Origin: Fragum whitleyi
Taxonomy: Eukaryota; Mollusca; Bivalvia; Cardiida; Cardiidae
Length of the DNA: 64,000 nucleotides
Direction of reading: 5' to 3'
Assembly (NCBI GenBank): GCA_948146395.1
Contig: OX411552.1
Span: 49,776,258-49,840,257, forward strand
Below, piece after piece: positions 42,341-60,414 of this stretch. Every line of letters begins with the position of its first letter. Within the stretch, counting starts at the first letter, position 1. The position numbers were made by a program, and so were the translations under genes. The notes below the pieces were generated by a model, which saw only the letters and a program-made list of their open reading frames with translations, was not told where the DNA came from and made no database searches.

Positions 42341-42430
42341 GTGACTCTATTTGGCAAAACCTTGGTTATCAATAACAACCCGGCCTTCGAGATTCACACC
42401 AAAAGTTCGTTTTAACTAGTCCAAGTAAGT

Positions 42431-42436
42431 TTTATT
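42431..42436 (-). terminator. Candidate polyadenylation signal, RNMT copy 2
   Basis: TTTATT on +, i.e. AATAAA in the sense of copy 2, about 125 bp after its stop codon. Confidence 0.4.
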
Positions 42437-42559
42437 AGCTTCATGAGCTTTCACTTTTGCCGGTTCTTGATGTGTCCAAACAAGTTTTCCCGACTTATTT
42501 GGACATCGCTAGCAATCCTGAGTCGCGCTTTTGCCATATAAGAGATAGGCGTAAAGTTT

Positions 42560-48051
<5,492 letters not shown>

Positions 48052-48071
48052 CTGGAAAGGACAACATTTCT

Positions 48072-48143
48072 CTGGCTCAGCGCGAAGCAGTTGTAACTGC
48101 CTATATGTTTATAGGCAGTTACAACTGATTCGCACTGAGCCAG
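48072..48143. mobile_element. Foldback GATGGCTCAGCGCGAA, copy 2
   Basis: CTGGCTCAGCGCGAAGCAG, GTTGTAACTGCCTATA / TATAGGCAGTTACAAC, CGCACTGAGCCAG. It ends only about 20 bp upstream of the acceptor of RNMT copy 2 exon 1. Confidence 0.85.
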
Positions 48144-48214
48144 CGATTTATGACAGCTAATGAAATCCGTTAAAACTTGAGTTTATTACAAAAAGGACCG
48201 ACATCCTAAAACAG

Positions 48215-48345
48215 CCTTTCGTTCAGGATAACAAAACAGTGCTAACTGATTGCAAATTACACATTGCTTTTCTCGTGCAAAGCGGGTTACAATTTGCAAA
48301 CAATTTGCACCGTTTTGTCATCCTGAACGCAGGGCAGATTGATCA
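48215..48345. mobile_element. CTGCGTTCAGGAT foldback, unsplit copy
   Basis: CGTTCAGGATAACAAAACAGTGC / GCACCGTTTTGTCATCCTGAACGCAG arms with a TTGCAAA-rich centre. Confidence 0.75.
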
Positions 48346-48641
48346 GTATGGAAAAGTCGAATAGACAAAATTTTTTATGGGACAACACTGTTATAATTTG
48401 GTACAAAATTATCTTCAAAAGTAGGTATTATTGGCCTAAAAGATCTATAAATGAATCCTATATTGCTACAACCCATTAGAATCATATCAGGATAGACGAT
48501 TCTAGTGGGGATTTTTAAAACAGCAACTGATTTTTGCGAAATTAGATATTACATATATATTCAATCAAAATAATGTTTCTTATGTAAACAAAACTGCTCT
48601 AAGCGACCACTGTTAAACGACCATATTTGTTGTCCTGTTAT

Positions 48642-50307
48642 GGCCCTGTCACACCTCAACGTTTTAGCCAGCGTGTGCCTAACGCGTTTGAGCAAACGAC
48701 TAAGTCCGCAAAACGTCGGCATACGCTGACCTACATTTTCTTTTTGTCAATTCATAACGCGCCTGTAGCGTGTTCATAGCGAGTTTGAACGTGTGAGAAA
48801 CGTGTCCAGAACGTGTTGATAGCGTATGTCAGCGTATACCAACGTTCTTGAGCGTGCATCCAACGTTCTCGTTACGTCCTCAGAACGTGCTTAGCGTGTT
48901 TGTAACGCGCTTCTAGTGTGTTATAACGTGTTCACAGCGTGTTTTGGATAAATTCTGCAAGAAATTAACACTTTAAATTCATTCTTTTAAACAGGCCACC
49001 GGCCCCTACACATATTCAAATTCAAAGTATGTTGGTTCATGTAAAAGAAAAATAGGATATGACGAAAAGAAAAATACACTGGCACATGTTACATATGAAA
49101 ACATGCATATAACAAACTTATAAGATTACAGGCTGATTAAAGCTTCTAGTACTTTTCACTCGAAAAACATTGCGAAAGGGTAAGGAACTACTTGTCACAA
49201 TGCACTCCTTTCTTCCTCCATATGCTCTACCATGTAGGATGACTTTCTACAACCTCTCTTAATATTGAATAGCTAGTCCTATATTAAGGGGGAAAAGGTG
49301 TACCAAATATCAAACTTGTAGTACATATAATAGAATCAAATATTCTGAACAGAGCAGAATAGAGTAAAACACGTCTTGTATTATGTCCACTAGGTACAAC
49401 GATGTACTTGTCTTTTTGGTATATTGATAATGATCAAATGAGACGAATGAATGTTTGTATTTTCGCGAACGTATTGTTATTCTAACCAAAAAGCAGACGC
49501 ACTTGTAAAGCTATAAACGCAATGTTTAATACACATTTAGGCTACATTATCCACCTCGACAATCTAAGGAATTAAGAAAATCCGTAAAGGATTTACATGT
49601 ATATGGAAGAAAAGACAAACAGCTTTTAACATAACATAACATAACATAAGTTTTATTTATATGACTTGAACGAAATCGTTCATCGTCAAATATAGAGAAT
49701 GCTTCTTAAAATCGAGTTTTCAAGTCATATTTAGACTGGTCATGAGGAAACATGCAGATATGAACATGTCAAATGGGTCATACACACGTACATGCACAAA
49801 TTTATTTATTTACGAGAAGCTGATGGTAGAAATTCAAGACAAACATGCAGCGGAACTTTTATATTTTCATTGAAAACTGAAACGCTGTCATACGCCAGAA
49901 ACACGCTGTGAACTCGCTGGCAACGCGCTAGACACACGTTCAGTACGCTGAAGACACGCTATGCACACGTTCCCAGTACACTGGAGACACGCTCGAAGCA
50001 CGTTAAACTTTTGGCGAACGTGTTTCTAGCGTGTCCGTGGCGTAAGTGAACGAGCTCCTAGCGTGTCTCTAGCGTGCTGAGCGTGTTCGGAACGTGTGCG
50101 GAACGTGTTCCAACACGTTCGGCACACGCTGAGAAATTTTAAGCATGCACAAAATTTTATGAGATACTCAGCGTATCGCAACGTGTTACAGCGTGCCAAT
50201 AGCGTGTGCGGAACGTGTCCATAGCGTACCCGACGTGTTCGCAGCGTGTTATAAAAAATCCAACACGTTCCGCACACGCTGGCTAAAACGTTAAGGTGTG
50301 ACAGCCC
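48642..50307. mobile_element. 1.67-kb TIR DNA element with AACGTGTT/GCGTGT-rich arms
   Basis: Inverted ends GGCCCTGTCACACCTCAACG and inverse GGGCTGTCACACCTTAACG, extending through TTTTAGCCAGCGTGTGC. Flanked directly by TAT (48639-48641, 50308-50310). Both arms (about 300-450 bp) are packed with degenerate GCGTGT / AACGTGTT words in inverse sense. The central ~900 bp is AT-rich and non-coding. The short duplication and GGGC...CACACC end suggest a PIF/Harbinger-like origin, not proven. Confidence 0.75.
49627..49740 (-). repeat. (ACATA)n tail with short LINE/SINE-like 3' end
   Basis: ACATAACATAACATAACATAAG followed by TTTTATTTATATGACTTGAA; an inverted GACTTGAA/TTCAAGTC pair. Probably the 3' end of a non-LTR element on -. 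Confidence 0.4.
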
Positions 50308-50474
50308 TATAACTGGTCGCTTGATACACGTTCTACTGTACAGGTAAATGAATACCATTATGAATATTGCTATGTAGATAAATTAATGAAAACTTTTTAT
50401 AGATATATTGACCATCCAGATAGTTACCAATATTATAAGCACAAAACTTTCTCTAAAATAATAAAATTACTTAC

Positions 50475-50600
50475 CTTTGAAATTATTGTTGAAGTTATAT
50501 CCAAATGTTTTAGTAAAAGCTTAAAGCTGTGTGTGTCAGTCTGTCTTCTAGACTTCTAACTCCCATCTTTCCAAAACAACGTTTTTTATAGTCTAATCTA
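50475..50600 (-). other. Possible upstream non-coding exon of RNMT copy 2
   Basis: On the - strand, TTTCAAAG|GTAAGTAATT at 50475 is a near-consensus donor. The preceding ~125 bp have stops in the frame that would join exon 1. Spliced to the acceptor at 48052 it would make a 5'-UTR exon, with the 1.67-kb TIR element inside the intron. This is inferred only from splice-site quality. Confidence 0.25.
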
Positions 50601-51414
50601 GACCTTGAGACATTGACAATGTATACGGTCATTTAACGTGAGGGTTGGCTAAGATTACATAAATAGGTCAATACCATTGTTAATGGAGTTCAGGTCAATA
50701 TATCATTGAACCCGATTCACCCAGATTGTTTTACTTTTCTTGTCTTTAAATGGCCTACGTGACGTATTGGGAAAACAGTATAGACATCTGTATTCGGCAT
50801 GAGATATATCATATGCCGATCAATGGGATTTAGGACCAGAACCGCCCTCCTCCGAATTTTGGTACAAATATAATTATCTCGCAGGAAAATGGGGAAAAAA
50901 GCTAAGTACCCTATCATTCGTTTCCAGGCGATCAAAGTGGTTTTTCGAATTCGGCGAATCAATTTTTTTTCATAAAAACAAATGAACACTTTTGCATTCG
51001 AGTCCTTTGCTTACTGGGTTAATCGAGATGGAAAAAAAACAACACTTTTTTTTAGACAAATAGCTCGAATGCATTTATCAAGCGTCTCGACCGACAGATA
51101 ATTTATTATTTTTAGATCTTTCGAAGTGATTGACGCAAGAAGTGTCTTCTTTAAAAAATGTGATATACGTAACCTACTCTGTTAATTCAATTGTCTTAGA
51201 CTTTTAAAAAAAGGAAATGACTTAACTACACGTAGCCTTACGTAAGATGGATCGAATATCCCATACCAAATCCTCAGTTATAAACGAGTAGTGTCCTACT
51301 ACATTAAGGGGTCAAGGGGAAATCCGTAATATAACAATTGGAAATAGTGACGGCATCACACAGAGGTCAACCAGAGATTGCTTATAAAAATATTACACGG
51401 CATAGGTAGATTTT
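50601..51414. other. Non-coding stretch, nothing recognised
   Basis: AT-rich; only short frames without domain character. Confidence 0.45.
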
Positions 51415-51459
51415 GCGCGGTGAGCCGTGAAATCAATTTTATCGTTAGATTCTCGTGCC

Positions 51460-51685
51460 CCCGGGTTCGATCCCCGACGGCGGCACTCATTCTTTCCGAC
51501 TATTTGTCTCTCACCAATGGGTTGATAATCGTAGACCTATGTGAGATAGCAGCTGGAGGCTAGGAAAGAATGTGATGGTTGTACTGATGAGGGAAATACC
51601 AGGGATCCATTGTTAGGTGCTCCAGCCGCCGCGATATAACTGAAATAATGTTGAAAGCGGCGTTAAACTCCATTCAATCAATCAA
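51460..51685 (+). mobile_element. 5'-truncated SINE with perfect 15-bp target duplication
   Basis: Begins within the B box (GGTTCGATCCCCGACGGCGG), continues CTCTCACCAATGGGTTGATA and GGTGCTCCAGCCGCCGCGATA, and ends GCGTTAAACTCCATTCAATCAATCAA. TTAGATTCTCGTGCC occurs on both sides (51445-51459, 51686-51700). The intact duplication indicates a recent LINE-driven insertion. Confidence 0.92.
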
Positions 51686-51714
51686 TTAGATTCTCGTGCC
51701 ATTTGTTCGAAATA

Positions 51715-52260
51715 GATAAACCAGGTTAAAATAATGCATTAAGAAAATTTAAAATTTACCTTTTAAACCAGTGTTATTTCTTGTCTTAAAACATAAGAAT
51801 CACCCAAACATGTACTTTCAAAATATCAGTGAAGGAATCAGGTTAAATTCCTATCATTTGCTTTTTAATTATACCCGATTTACCTATGCCAATAGACTCG
51901 AAGTTAACGAAAAGTAGATACTGGGCATATTGTAATTTAATAATAAAAACGAAGTGATTTACTGCGTTTTGTCATCACTTTTTTAATTTGCCCAAAATTT
52001 TTTTTTCGTCAAGCGTTTTGACCGAACTACCAACAGAAGCTGAATTACATAAAAAATAACCACAAATTACTACACTTTTATCCGTTAACGGAAAAGTCCG
52101 AGAGATATTCCGAATGGGGAAGGAAGTGTCGCAATGTCCTCGTTATTCCTTGGCTAATTTCGCCTGAGACTGTTTTTTATTTTCCGTGAATGAAATCGGA
52201 AATTCGTCGATGATAGACGACTTCCGCTATTTTGAATCACGATTTTAGTCGTCACTATGT
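51715..52260. other. Non-coding stretch, nothing recognised
   Basis: AT-rich sequence without gene or familiar repeat. Confidence 0.45.
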
Positions 52261-52269
52261 TCATATCAA

Positions 52270-52360
52270 TTACTGGGATCTGTGGTGTAGAGGTTAAGAT
52301 ATGCGCCTCAGATTCAAGAGACCACAACTACAAACCGTGTGGGAGAAAGTTTTTTTTTTT
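52270..52360 (+). mobile_element. Weak tRNA-like sequence (SINE head?)
   Basis: TGGTGTAGAGGTTAAGATATGCGCCTCAGATTC resembles a tRNA D-arm and anticodon region; no good B box follows. Confidence 0.3.
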
Positions 52361-52499
52361 TCTGACTCATTTTTTCCTATTTTGCAATCTTTTTTGTATT
52401 TTTAGACTGTGGTGTTATTGGGTACAGCCACTTTCTTGAAATTCTGGTGACATTTCTTTTCAAATATTGATTTTATTTTTTGTGACACAACAGCAACAG

Positions 52500-54200
52500 C
52501 ATCAAATACGGCTCTGTAGATTATGGATGCCTTTGTGGTGATTTCAAAAACAAAGGTAGTCGTTTTCAGAAAAGGGGGAAATTTACCAGATAATGTGACG
52601 TTTCTTTATGATGGACAAATTTTAGAAATTGTGAATAAATTCACATACCTTTCCACTTCAGGGGGTTTCGTTCTTAGAAGCACAAAAAACATTGTCTGGT
52701 CAAGCATATTTACAGCATGAAAAACATCTATATAAATTTACGTCTCTTGACGTTGGCCATAGACTTGATCTTTTTGATAAACTTATAACGCCAATTTTGA
52801 ACTATGGCAGCGAGGTGTGGGGTTTTAACAGTTGTTTGGTCGTAAAGCGCATCCGTACTAAATTTTTTAAAGAAAAAAATACTCAATGTAAAAAAATCTA
52901 CGCAAAATGATTTTCTTTATAGAGAATTGAATATATTACCCATGCAAAAGCCCGGAATCCTAAATGTAATAAGATACTGGTTAAAGGTCGTACAATCAGG
53001 TGAAACAAAGTACATTAAACAAGTATATTTTCTTTTAAAATCTGATATTGAGTGTAACGGAAATATAATTAACTGGTGCTCTCTATTGAGAAATTCCCCA
53101 TTTACTCTAGGATTTGGTGAAGCATGGCATACACAGGGTGTTTGGGACAAATCAGACAAATATAATCTGACATCCTATTTGCATGATTTTGTAAATTTTG
53201 GTACTTTTCCGAGTAAATTCTTCTGGAAAAATAAAGTGAACAAAGCTATATCTAACTACTTTGTGAACGAATGGGAATTAAAAACCTCATTGCCCGAATT
53301 CGCTATATATAGAAAAGTTCAGCCTACATATTTTACAAGTCCTTTGTGGAACTTTGCTTTGGAAAACCCCGAGCTATTATACGCATGTTTTTCTGTAGCA
53401 CAGTTGATAGCATATCTTTGTCACAATGAAGCGACATGCTCACGTTGTGGGGGAGAACAAATTGTTGTTAGTGTCACTGAGCATATTTTGACTCAATGTA
53501 GTTTTGTAGAGGCATGTAGTACTAAATTCAAGGAAATCATAAAGTCAACTTGTGGCCCTAATATTTTCAATGCCTTACAATCTATGTCATCCGAACAATA
53601 TTTATGTACACTTTTTGGTGTTAATCCTGCCATGTAAAACCTTCTTAATGTTGATTGTATGCAATTTTACTTAATTGTTATAAGATTTATGTATTCTATT
53701 TGGAACTGCTTTAGTAGGTTTCGCTCATAAGAAATTATAAACAGGGTTGCTGCATTTAAATTAGAACCACAAGTTGCAATTTTTCTTTTCGTTTCGGTAA
53801 AGTTGCAAATAAATTGGTTTTCTAAGACTTAGATACCTTAATTAAGACTTACTTATCTCCCTTAGTTTGGCCTTCAATCGGAGGTCAAAAGGGGAGGTAA
53901 ATAGGTCTAGAGTTGGTCGCCTTCTGATTCTCACTCTAGCTTACTGACAAAAACACTCACGCACACAATACACATGCAGTCAGGCACCCAAGCGCCCACG
54001 CACTCTCAAACACACACACACACGCACACCAACCCACATACACAGACGCACGCACACGTACACAAACACACACTCACCTTCGTATAACATTATATTTTGC
54101 TTTAGTTGTATTATTTGTTTGTTTGTGTTATTTGTGCTTTGTATGTTTTGTATGAGATGTATGTTTGTACAAATCTTCAATATGGAGGAAATAAAGATGA
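52500..54200 (+). mobile_element. LINE remnant C (reverse transcriptase C-terminal half)
   Basis: Three successive frames: KTKVVVFRKGG and VNKFTYLS (52523-52720), then GHRLDLFDKLITPILNYGSEVWGF (52692-52910), then a 236-codon frame (52927-53637) with YWLKVVQSGETKYIKQVY and a Cys/His knuckle (CSRCGGEQ..TEHILTQC). The order and motifs fit ORF2 of a Jockey/CR1-like LINE. At least two frameshifts make it inactive. A CA-rich tract and an AATAAAGATGAATGAATG-type 3' end follow. Confidence 0.8.
53940..54080. repeat. CA-rich simple sequence
   Basis: Degenerate CACA/CACG tract in the 3' region of LINE remnant C. Confidence 0.8.
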
Positions 54201-54239
54201 ATGAATGTCATTTCTTTTAGTTGTTAAGCAAAGAATTAA

Positions 54240-54700
54240 GGACCAATTTATTCAAATTTGGAATAGCCGAATCAGCGATTCAAGTATAGCCCTTTTTACC
54301 GATCTTTTTGCTACTTTCGTTTCCAGCCTTATTTAGATATTGTTAAGGTTAGCAAATTCCGTGAAGCTATTTCCCGGCTTCGTATGTCATCTCATAAGCT
54401 AGCAATCGAAACCGGAAGGTGGTCTAAGCCGTTATCTTTACCTATAGAAGAGCATAGATGTTTAAATTGTAAAGTTTTGGGGGACGAATTTCATTTCATA
54501 ATGGAATGCCCACTTTACTCAGATATTAGAAAACTGTATTTGAACCGGTATTACAGAGAAAGACCAAATATGCATAAGCTAGATAAGTGACTTATGACGT
54601 CCGACAATAAAAAACTTCTTATTAACCTCAGTTCATTTATTACCATCGCTTTTGAAATTAGAGATACACTTTTATACTCAAATAATTAAATTTTCAATCT
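54240..54700 (+). mobile_element. LINE remnant D (3' end)
   Basis: SSHKLAIETGRWSKP and CLNCKVLGDEFHFIMECPLYS (54384-54590) match the same C-terminal knuckle as LINE remnant A. 5'-truncated; only this segment is readable. Confidence 0.7.
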
Positions 54701-56890
54701 TTTAGGATAAAGTTATTATCACCCTAATTCAATAACATTGTTATGTGCATTGGTAACACGTGGGCTAAAATATCATACTTGGTGTATAAATACGTTCGAA
54801 TATGTCTTTTTAATTTCTTCTCAATATCCGATTCTCAACAATTATTAAAAATGTTAACAAATTTAGTATTCATTCTACGTCATTGATAAAATTGTTAACT
54901 GAATTATAATAGTATTCCGCATCAATACTATACTCAAACATGTATCGTTAATGCAACCCTTTTGTCTTATTTCTTGTATTTTCGTTTCGTACAAGGGAGT
55001 CAATATAAAGGGAGAAATAAGAATTATATTTCTTAAAATCTTTTATTAAATTTTAGTTGGTGCATGGCTATTGTATGTGCATATACAGTGTGTATGCACT
55101 TCAATAGATGTGCACTTCACCTAATGTCAAAGTTGTAGCCTAAACGCTTTTCTTTGAAGAAACACTATTACCTGTATCATACTATTCTCTACATATACAT
55201 GCCTTTTGCAGTCAATATTGACCAAGATGTTTCCGCACAAGCGTGCGATCGGATCTTGTCCTACTTTGTCTGCTTTGTACTCAAAGAGTGAAAAATTTTA
55301 GCCAGATTGGGCGAAGGGTCACGAATACTTGCAATTTATTTGAAACGGATTTTGATTTAACATAAAAAGGGTTAATCGGCTCTGTCAAAAATAATTGAAA
55401 CGTTATTTATATGTTGCATTTTTATAAAATCCATGTTCACTGTTGCTTTATTATGTATTTGTATGCCGCTTGGGTCTTATGGCCTTCTGGAAAATTTAAA
55501 AATAAAACTTTTAAACTTGGTGACTTTGGAAACAGTGCGTGTTGCGGTTTTTTTTTTTTTTTTTTTTGTTTGTTTTTTTTTGAAGGGGGGGTCAAAACTT
55601 TTTTTTTTAGAGTTCTGAAACACATTTTATCTAAATTTAAGACACAAAAGTACAGTGTATAGGCTTATCCATTATAACGACAAAGGGTTCTTAAATGTCG
55701 CGAAACGATTCAGCTAAAAATGGTAGTTCACTGATTTAAAAATTCTCAGTGTGGGCTTGAAATCGAGACTTAAAAAACATTGGTAGAAAAATTTAGAGCG
55801 TCGGAGATTTGAAGTCGTGGATGAATGATTTAGTGTGATAAACCTAAACCGACTGAGCCATCATTTCTTACTCTAATTGACCGGTTAGGTTGTGGGTTGA
55901 TAGATATTTTACTAACGGTGTACGCAATAAGAACACGGTGATCTTCCGAAGATAAACGGAATACTAGTATGAACAGAGTCTCAGGAGAAATTAGCCATAC
56001 TATAGTTCCGCAACTTTATGTGAGTTTCGAGAAACCGTTATTGCCTATCATTTTCAATGTAAAATTGATCTTTGACGCCTCGCTATAAATTGTACAACTG
56101 TAATACTCGATACATCATGACATTTTACACCCTCCATTGTTTTGTGAAATATGTCCGCTTTCTTGAAACAACTTTAGGTACGGTCATAAAAGTTCAAGTT
56201 CCTTGACCGATAGCTACATGTTTTAAGCCTTGACGCTCAGAGTGAGGCGAACGTTGGCCTACTTATTGAAAATAAATAAATGCACCAATGTTCTTTCACT
56301 CGCCCACATAATTAATATCGTGCGCACACTTAGGCCTCTGACCTAAGGTTATCACTCAGATTATCGGAGCCTGTCATGGACATTAATAAGTTATTACTCA
56401 AACTCTTTCAATATAGGAAACAAGGAAACATTCACAAACAGCTATCAAACTTCTTAACAAAAAAAAATAAAAAAAAATAAATAAGAACAAAAGTAGATTG
56501 CGATTTCTCAGGAACAATGTTCAGTGGACTCGGATGTCCCTCATGTTGATCCCATTAGAGTAGATGCCGAAAATAAAACGCATGATAAAAGCGGCGAAAA
56601 TAAGACGACGCGTAAATATCCCAAAGTACGACAATCTCCCGATCCAGGATTTATAACGTCTATTGTCTGGATTTTAAAAAAAGTATAATGGGAAGTGAGA
56701 ATATCCAATTCGAAATTTGGACGACATGGAGAAATGCAACCTTGTATTATTTGCTGTCCATTGTGGTATTTTGCTAAACGGAAGTCGCAATTGCTTCCCA
56801 TTTTCTTCTCTGCGGCACATTTTATTTCATATCTATCGTGTTTTTTCTTTAACTTGTCAAATATATTAGCGTGATGGCTTAGATGCTTAG
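54701..56890. other. Non-coding stretch with a T-rich tract
   Basis: No gene recognised. A long T/G tract lies at 55550-55610, and an A-rich tract at 56457-56485. The short frames over them are low-complexity artefacts. Confidence 0.45.
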
Positions 56891-56891
56891 T

Positions 56892-57230
56892 ATATCTGAT
56901 TATCTTATAACTATACAAATATCCGTATGATAACATCCCGTATGATATTTTTTATGATATCACATAGTTATATTTAGAACATGATATAATGTGGTTAATT
57001 TTAGAAACTTGCATTTCAGTTAGAAACACCGACGAAACAAGACAAATATAGGTTATAAGATAAATATAATACGTACTTAGTGTATAATATGAAAAAAATA
57101 TCAAACTCGGTTGTGAGAATTGATAATTGTCTCGGCAGAGCCTCGACAATTTTCAATTCTCCCAACCTCGTTAGATATTTTTTTTCATATAATACACTAA
57201 GTACGTATTATATATATATATTTTAACTGA
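56892..57230. mobile_element. Palindromic MITE family P, copy E
   Basis: TTATAACTATACAAATATCCGTATGATAACATCCCG to ACTAAGTACGTATTATATATATA with centre GTCTCGGCAGAGCCTCGACAAT; the best preserved copy. Confidence 0.8.
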
Positions 57231-57239
57231 TTGTCAGCA

Positions 57240-58660
57240 ATTTTATGAAATCTGTTACTGAAATCTGTTATTCTGTCACTCTGTATTAAAAAAAAAATGA
57301 TAATTTAGTATTTTCATAACCTATTTTCAATGAATCCTTACAGTTTATGACACCATTTCCTTTCTTTGAACTTACAGTTCAATTTTAACTTAGGAGGCAA
57401 AAATGATTGCGTTTATTCATCGGTCTTTCAGTTGATATGTGATAATAGACTACACTATTTAATTGGCAGATGTACATATATGATGAAATAATACCTTCCC
57501 GCGTCTGTGCTACAAAAAACCGGTGGTGACTTCCTTAAAATTTCTTCTTTGAAACCTGAATGAAGACAGCCGCGATATTTAATATGTAATATATCTAACG
57601 GACATCCATTTAGTTTGTTCATATCATATCCCGGGGTTATATTTAGACTCGGCCCGGGCGTACCTAATTAATGAACACACGGGATCATTTTTACCCGCAA
57701 AAGATTTTCTTATTGTTCACATTTATTGAAGCTTTCCAATATTCAGACATTATATCAAAATTTGAAAGCACCTTTCTGTATTGTCTTTTTCATGGTAGTT
57801 ATCTGCCCTTGTATAGCACTGGCCAATTTTCAGTAAAATGTATTTATTCGTTATAGGTACAGAACCAGCTGATAGCTTTATAATGCACTCAATGTTGATA
57901 AAGTTATACATATACACAATGACTGCATCTTCACGAGTCAAGGGGTATCGAATCGATAGCTTCTTTTCGAATACTGTAAGATAAGTAAAACGTTCGTTAC
58001 CCTTGGCTCGACAAGATGCAATGACTGTTGCCAAAGAAATTTCTCTTTGAACAGTTGCCTTTGAAAAAGCTCTAATTTTGGCATTTTTAAAGGCTAAAAA
58101 TTCTAAAAAAAAAAATTTAAAAGCCCAGTGATTTTTTTCTTATTTTCCAATATGTTTACAAAACCATATTTATTTCTTTATATGGTAAAAAGTCAGCATA
58201 ACTTTCCGTGCAAATAAGAATGTTTTTGGAAATTTTGAAATGACCCTTCTTAATTGAAAAGGATTTTGAGCGTCAATATAATGTTAAACTCAATGGTCCA
58301 GTCATTAAATTGATACTTTAGGTTATAAAGAAGCGAAGTGATGAAATTAAAGTATATTTATTCCACTTTATTTCCTTCAGAAGACTCTTATAAAATCCGG
58401 TCCATTTAAATAATGCGCAAAATCCGTAAAATAGAAAAATACCGTCTTCCGGTTGATAGAGTCCGGAAACCGATGTCCATTGCTACCTTGAACATAGAAA
58501 AAAGGACATCTTCAAAAATGTTCTTGAAAATAAACGACTTAGGTATTTCATTTACTTGGTGCATTTAAAAACGCAGAAAAATAATATCAAGAAACGACTC
58601 CATCCCTCTTGCACGCAATGTCCCGAAGTATAACCATAATTATAGAGGATAATAGTTTGT
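57240..58660. other. Non-coding stretch, nothing recognised
   Basis: No gene or familiar repeat seen. Confidence 0.45.
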
Positions 58661-58669
58661 TTCAGTGTA

Positions 58670-58805
58670 AGATCGATCTATATTCATTGGGTGAACAACA
58701 AACGCTATATTTTCACGAGTGAACATATAGCTTTTGTTGGTCACGAAATGAAATATTAATCGATCTTACTCGAAAAACAAACGATTATTCTATTTCTTTA
58801 TTGCA
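58670..58805. mobile_element. Foldback GTGAACAACAAACGCTATATTTTC
   Basis: GGTGAACAACAAACGCTATATTTTCACG and ATATAGCTTTTGTTGGTCAC arms, then GATCTTACTCGAAAAACAAACG. Related to 22740 and 25650. Confidence 0.65.
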
Positions 58806-59266
58806 AAAATGAGACAAAATGTGAAATTTCTAGGACATATTTTCGTACAGCGCGTAATTTTGCGCGTGATTGCTATGCAACGCTCATTGTGACGTCACTT
58901 ATTTCTCCCCGCATAGATGACGTCAGATAGGATGAAATGCACAAAAGCAGGGCATAAGTTTTTGATAATTTCACTCCTTTTGCGGTGAGATTATCAAGTG
59001 ATAATCTACCGTTATTTCTCGATAAACCACCGAAAAGTATTAAAGAAACTTCAATAATTTAATTCTCGGTGATGACATCAATGTTCGTGCTTTCTGATTG
59101 GCAGAAAAAAAAATCTTGATTTACCAATGGAAACAATTTCGTAGGCTTCCACAAAAAGTAGTCCCGTAAGATGTATGTTTCTTAAATGAGAAATCTTTAT
59201 ATTTTTGCTTCATGATATCAAATTACATGTATAAGATTTGAAGATAATATTGGTTTATTTCATAGA

Positions 59267-59358
59267 GTTATGAAACTAAAAACCTAATCACACTATTGTA
59301 TGAATCCGCTACGCGTATTTACGTGACGTGAGTGTGATTATGTTTTTAGTTTCATACC
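59267..59358. mobile_element. Foldback TATGAAACTAAAAACCTAATCACAC
   Basis: Left arm TATGAAACTAAAAAC-TAATCACAC and right arm GTGTGATTA-GTTTTTAGTTTCATA around a CG-rich loop. Confidence 0.8.
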
Positions 59359-59949
59359 TATATCAACAAGTAACCTTCTTCATATCCTCATTACAAACAA
59401 AGTTTCGTGTCATGTTTCGGTAGTTTTCTGCACGCGTGAACTGGGTTAATCGCCTGCGACATTGCACCAAGCTTATTTCTTTGCACGCGTACTTTTTCTT
59501 TTCTTTTTACACGCAGGGTTTATTTCTGTAGTTTGGAACGGCAATTCAATAACTGCCTATTTTTTTTTATACATTTTGTAAAAGATTTTGCAATATAAAC
59601 AGTATTTGCAACTTCTAATGACGAACTTGTTCACGGTGACTAAAGACATGAACATGACTGGGCATATTGAAAAAAAAAGGATCCAAATTAAATGAACTAA
59701 AACTGTCATTTACATCGACGATGCATAAATAATGAAAAAAATAACCACTGCAAAGTTTAATCAAAGTGCTGCCAGCACTGTAAATCGGGCATCATTGAGA
59801 GGCTGGGATAGTGTAATAGTTCGTCAATCAAAAGGGCTCAAATTTGGACCATAAAAATTTTTGTCTTAACATTCCATCTTTTCGAGAACATCGCCAGCTC
59901 ATCCAACTGGAGTTTACAGAATTATACCCACTCAACCTGAGAGATATGT

Positions 59950-60075
59950 CACAAAACATTTCCATTCAACTTGGGACCGGACCCAGTTCAACTAAGATTG
60001 ATTATCCAACATGCTACCAACTGCGCTATACAGTCAGACGTCAAGGGGTAGAACCGGCATCAATTTGATGCTTGG
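59950..60075 (-). mobile_element. tRNA-like SINE head
   Basis: On -: TATAGCGCAGTTGGTAGCATGTTGG and GGGTCCGGTCCC, resembling A and B boxes; no complete cloverleaf. Confidence 0.45.
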
Positions 60076-60312
60076 GGGAAGCCTTTATATAGAGGCAGAT
60101 AATGGCAAATCCTGGTCATGTCTCTGCAGTGTATAGGCACAGTATCAGTTGAGATGCCAAAATTGCACATGCAATTTCAACAAAATTATTTAGATTTTGG
60201 TTCAGTGGACTGGAAAAGCCCATTTCGCGCAGAGAGCGCAAAGTTAGAACACAATTGGGAACGATTTTATCCAGTTAACAATGACGCAATATCGGACAAA
60301 CAATATTTCGTA

Positions 60313-60381
60313 GGTGTTGTTATAAAATCTCGTAACTACGGCTTGAGTAAAGCCGTAGTTACGATATTTTATAACAGCACC
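60313..60381. repeat. 69-bp near-perfect hairpin
   Basis: Arms GGTGTTGTTATAAAATCTCG/CGATATTTTATAACAGCACC and CGTAACTACGGCTT/AAGCCGTAGTTACG, 5-6-base loop. Confidence 0.85.
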
Positions 60382-60414
60382 GACGGTTTATCAAAACGTA
60401 ACGATAATCCTAGG

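Noticed and set aside
50026..50358. 110-codon frame on -
   Set aside because: Lies in the GCGTGT-rich arm of the TIR element; an Arg/Thr-rich artefact of the repeated word.
53980..54180. Frame with Val/Cys/Arg repeats
   Set aside because: Translation of a CA-rich simple sequence.
56541..56936. 131-codon frame on -
   Set aside because: Begins in the end of a family P MITE and shows no recognisable domain or splice-site context.
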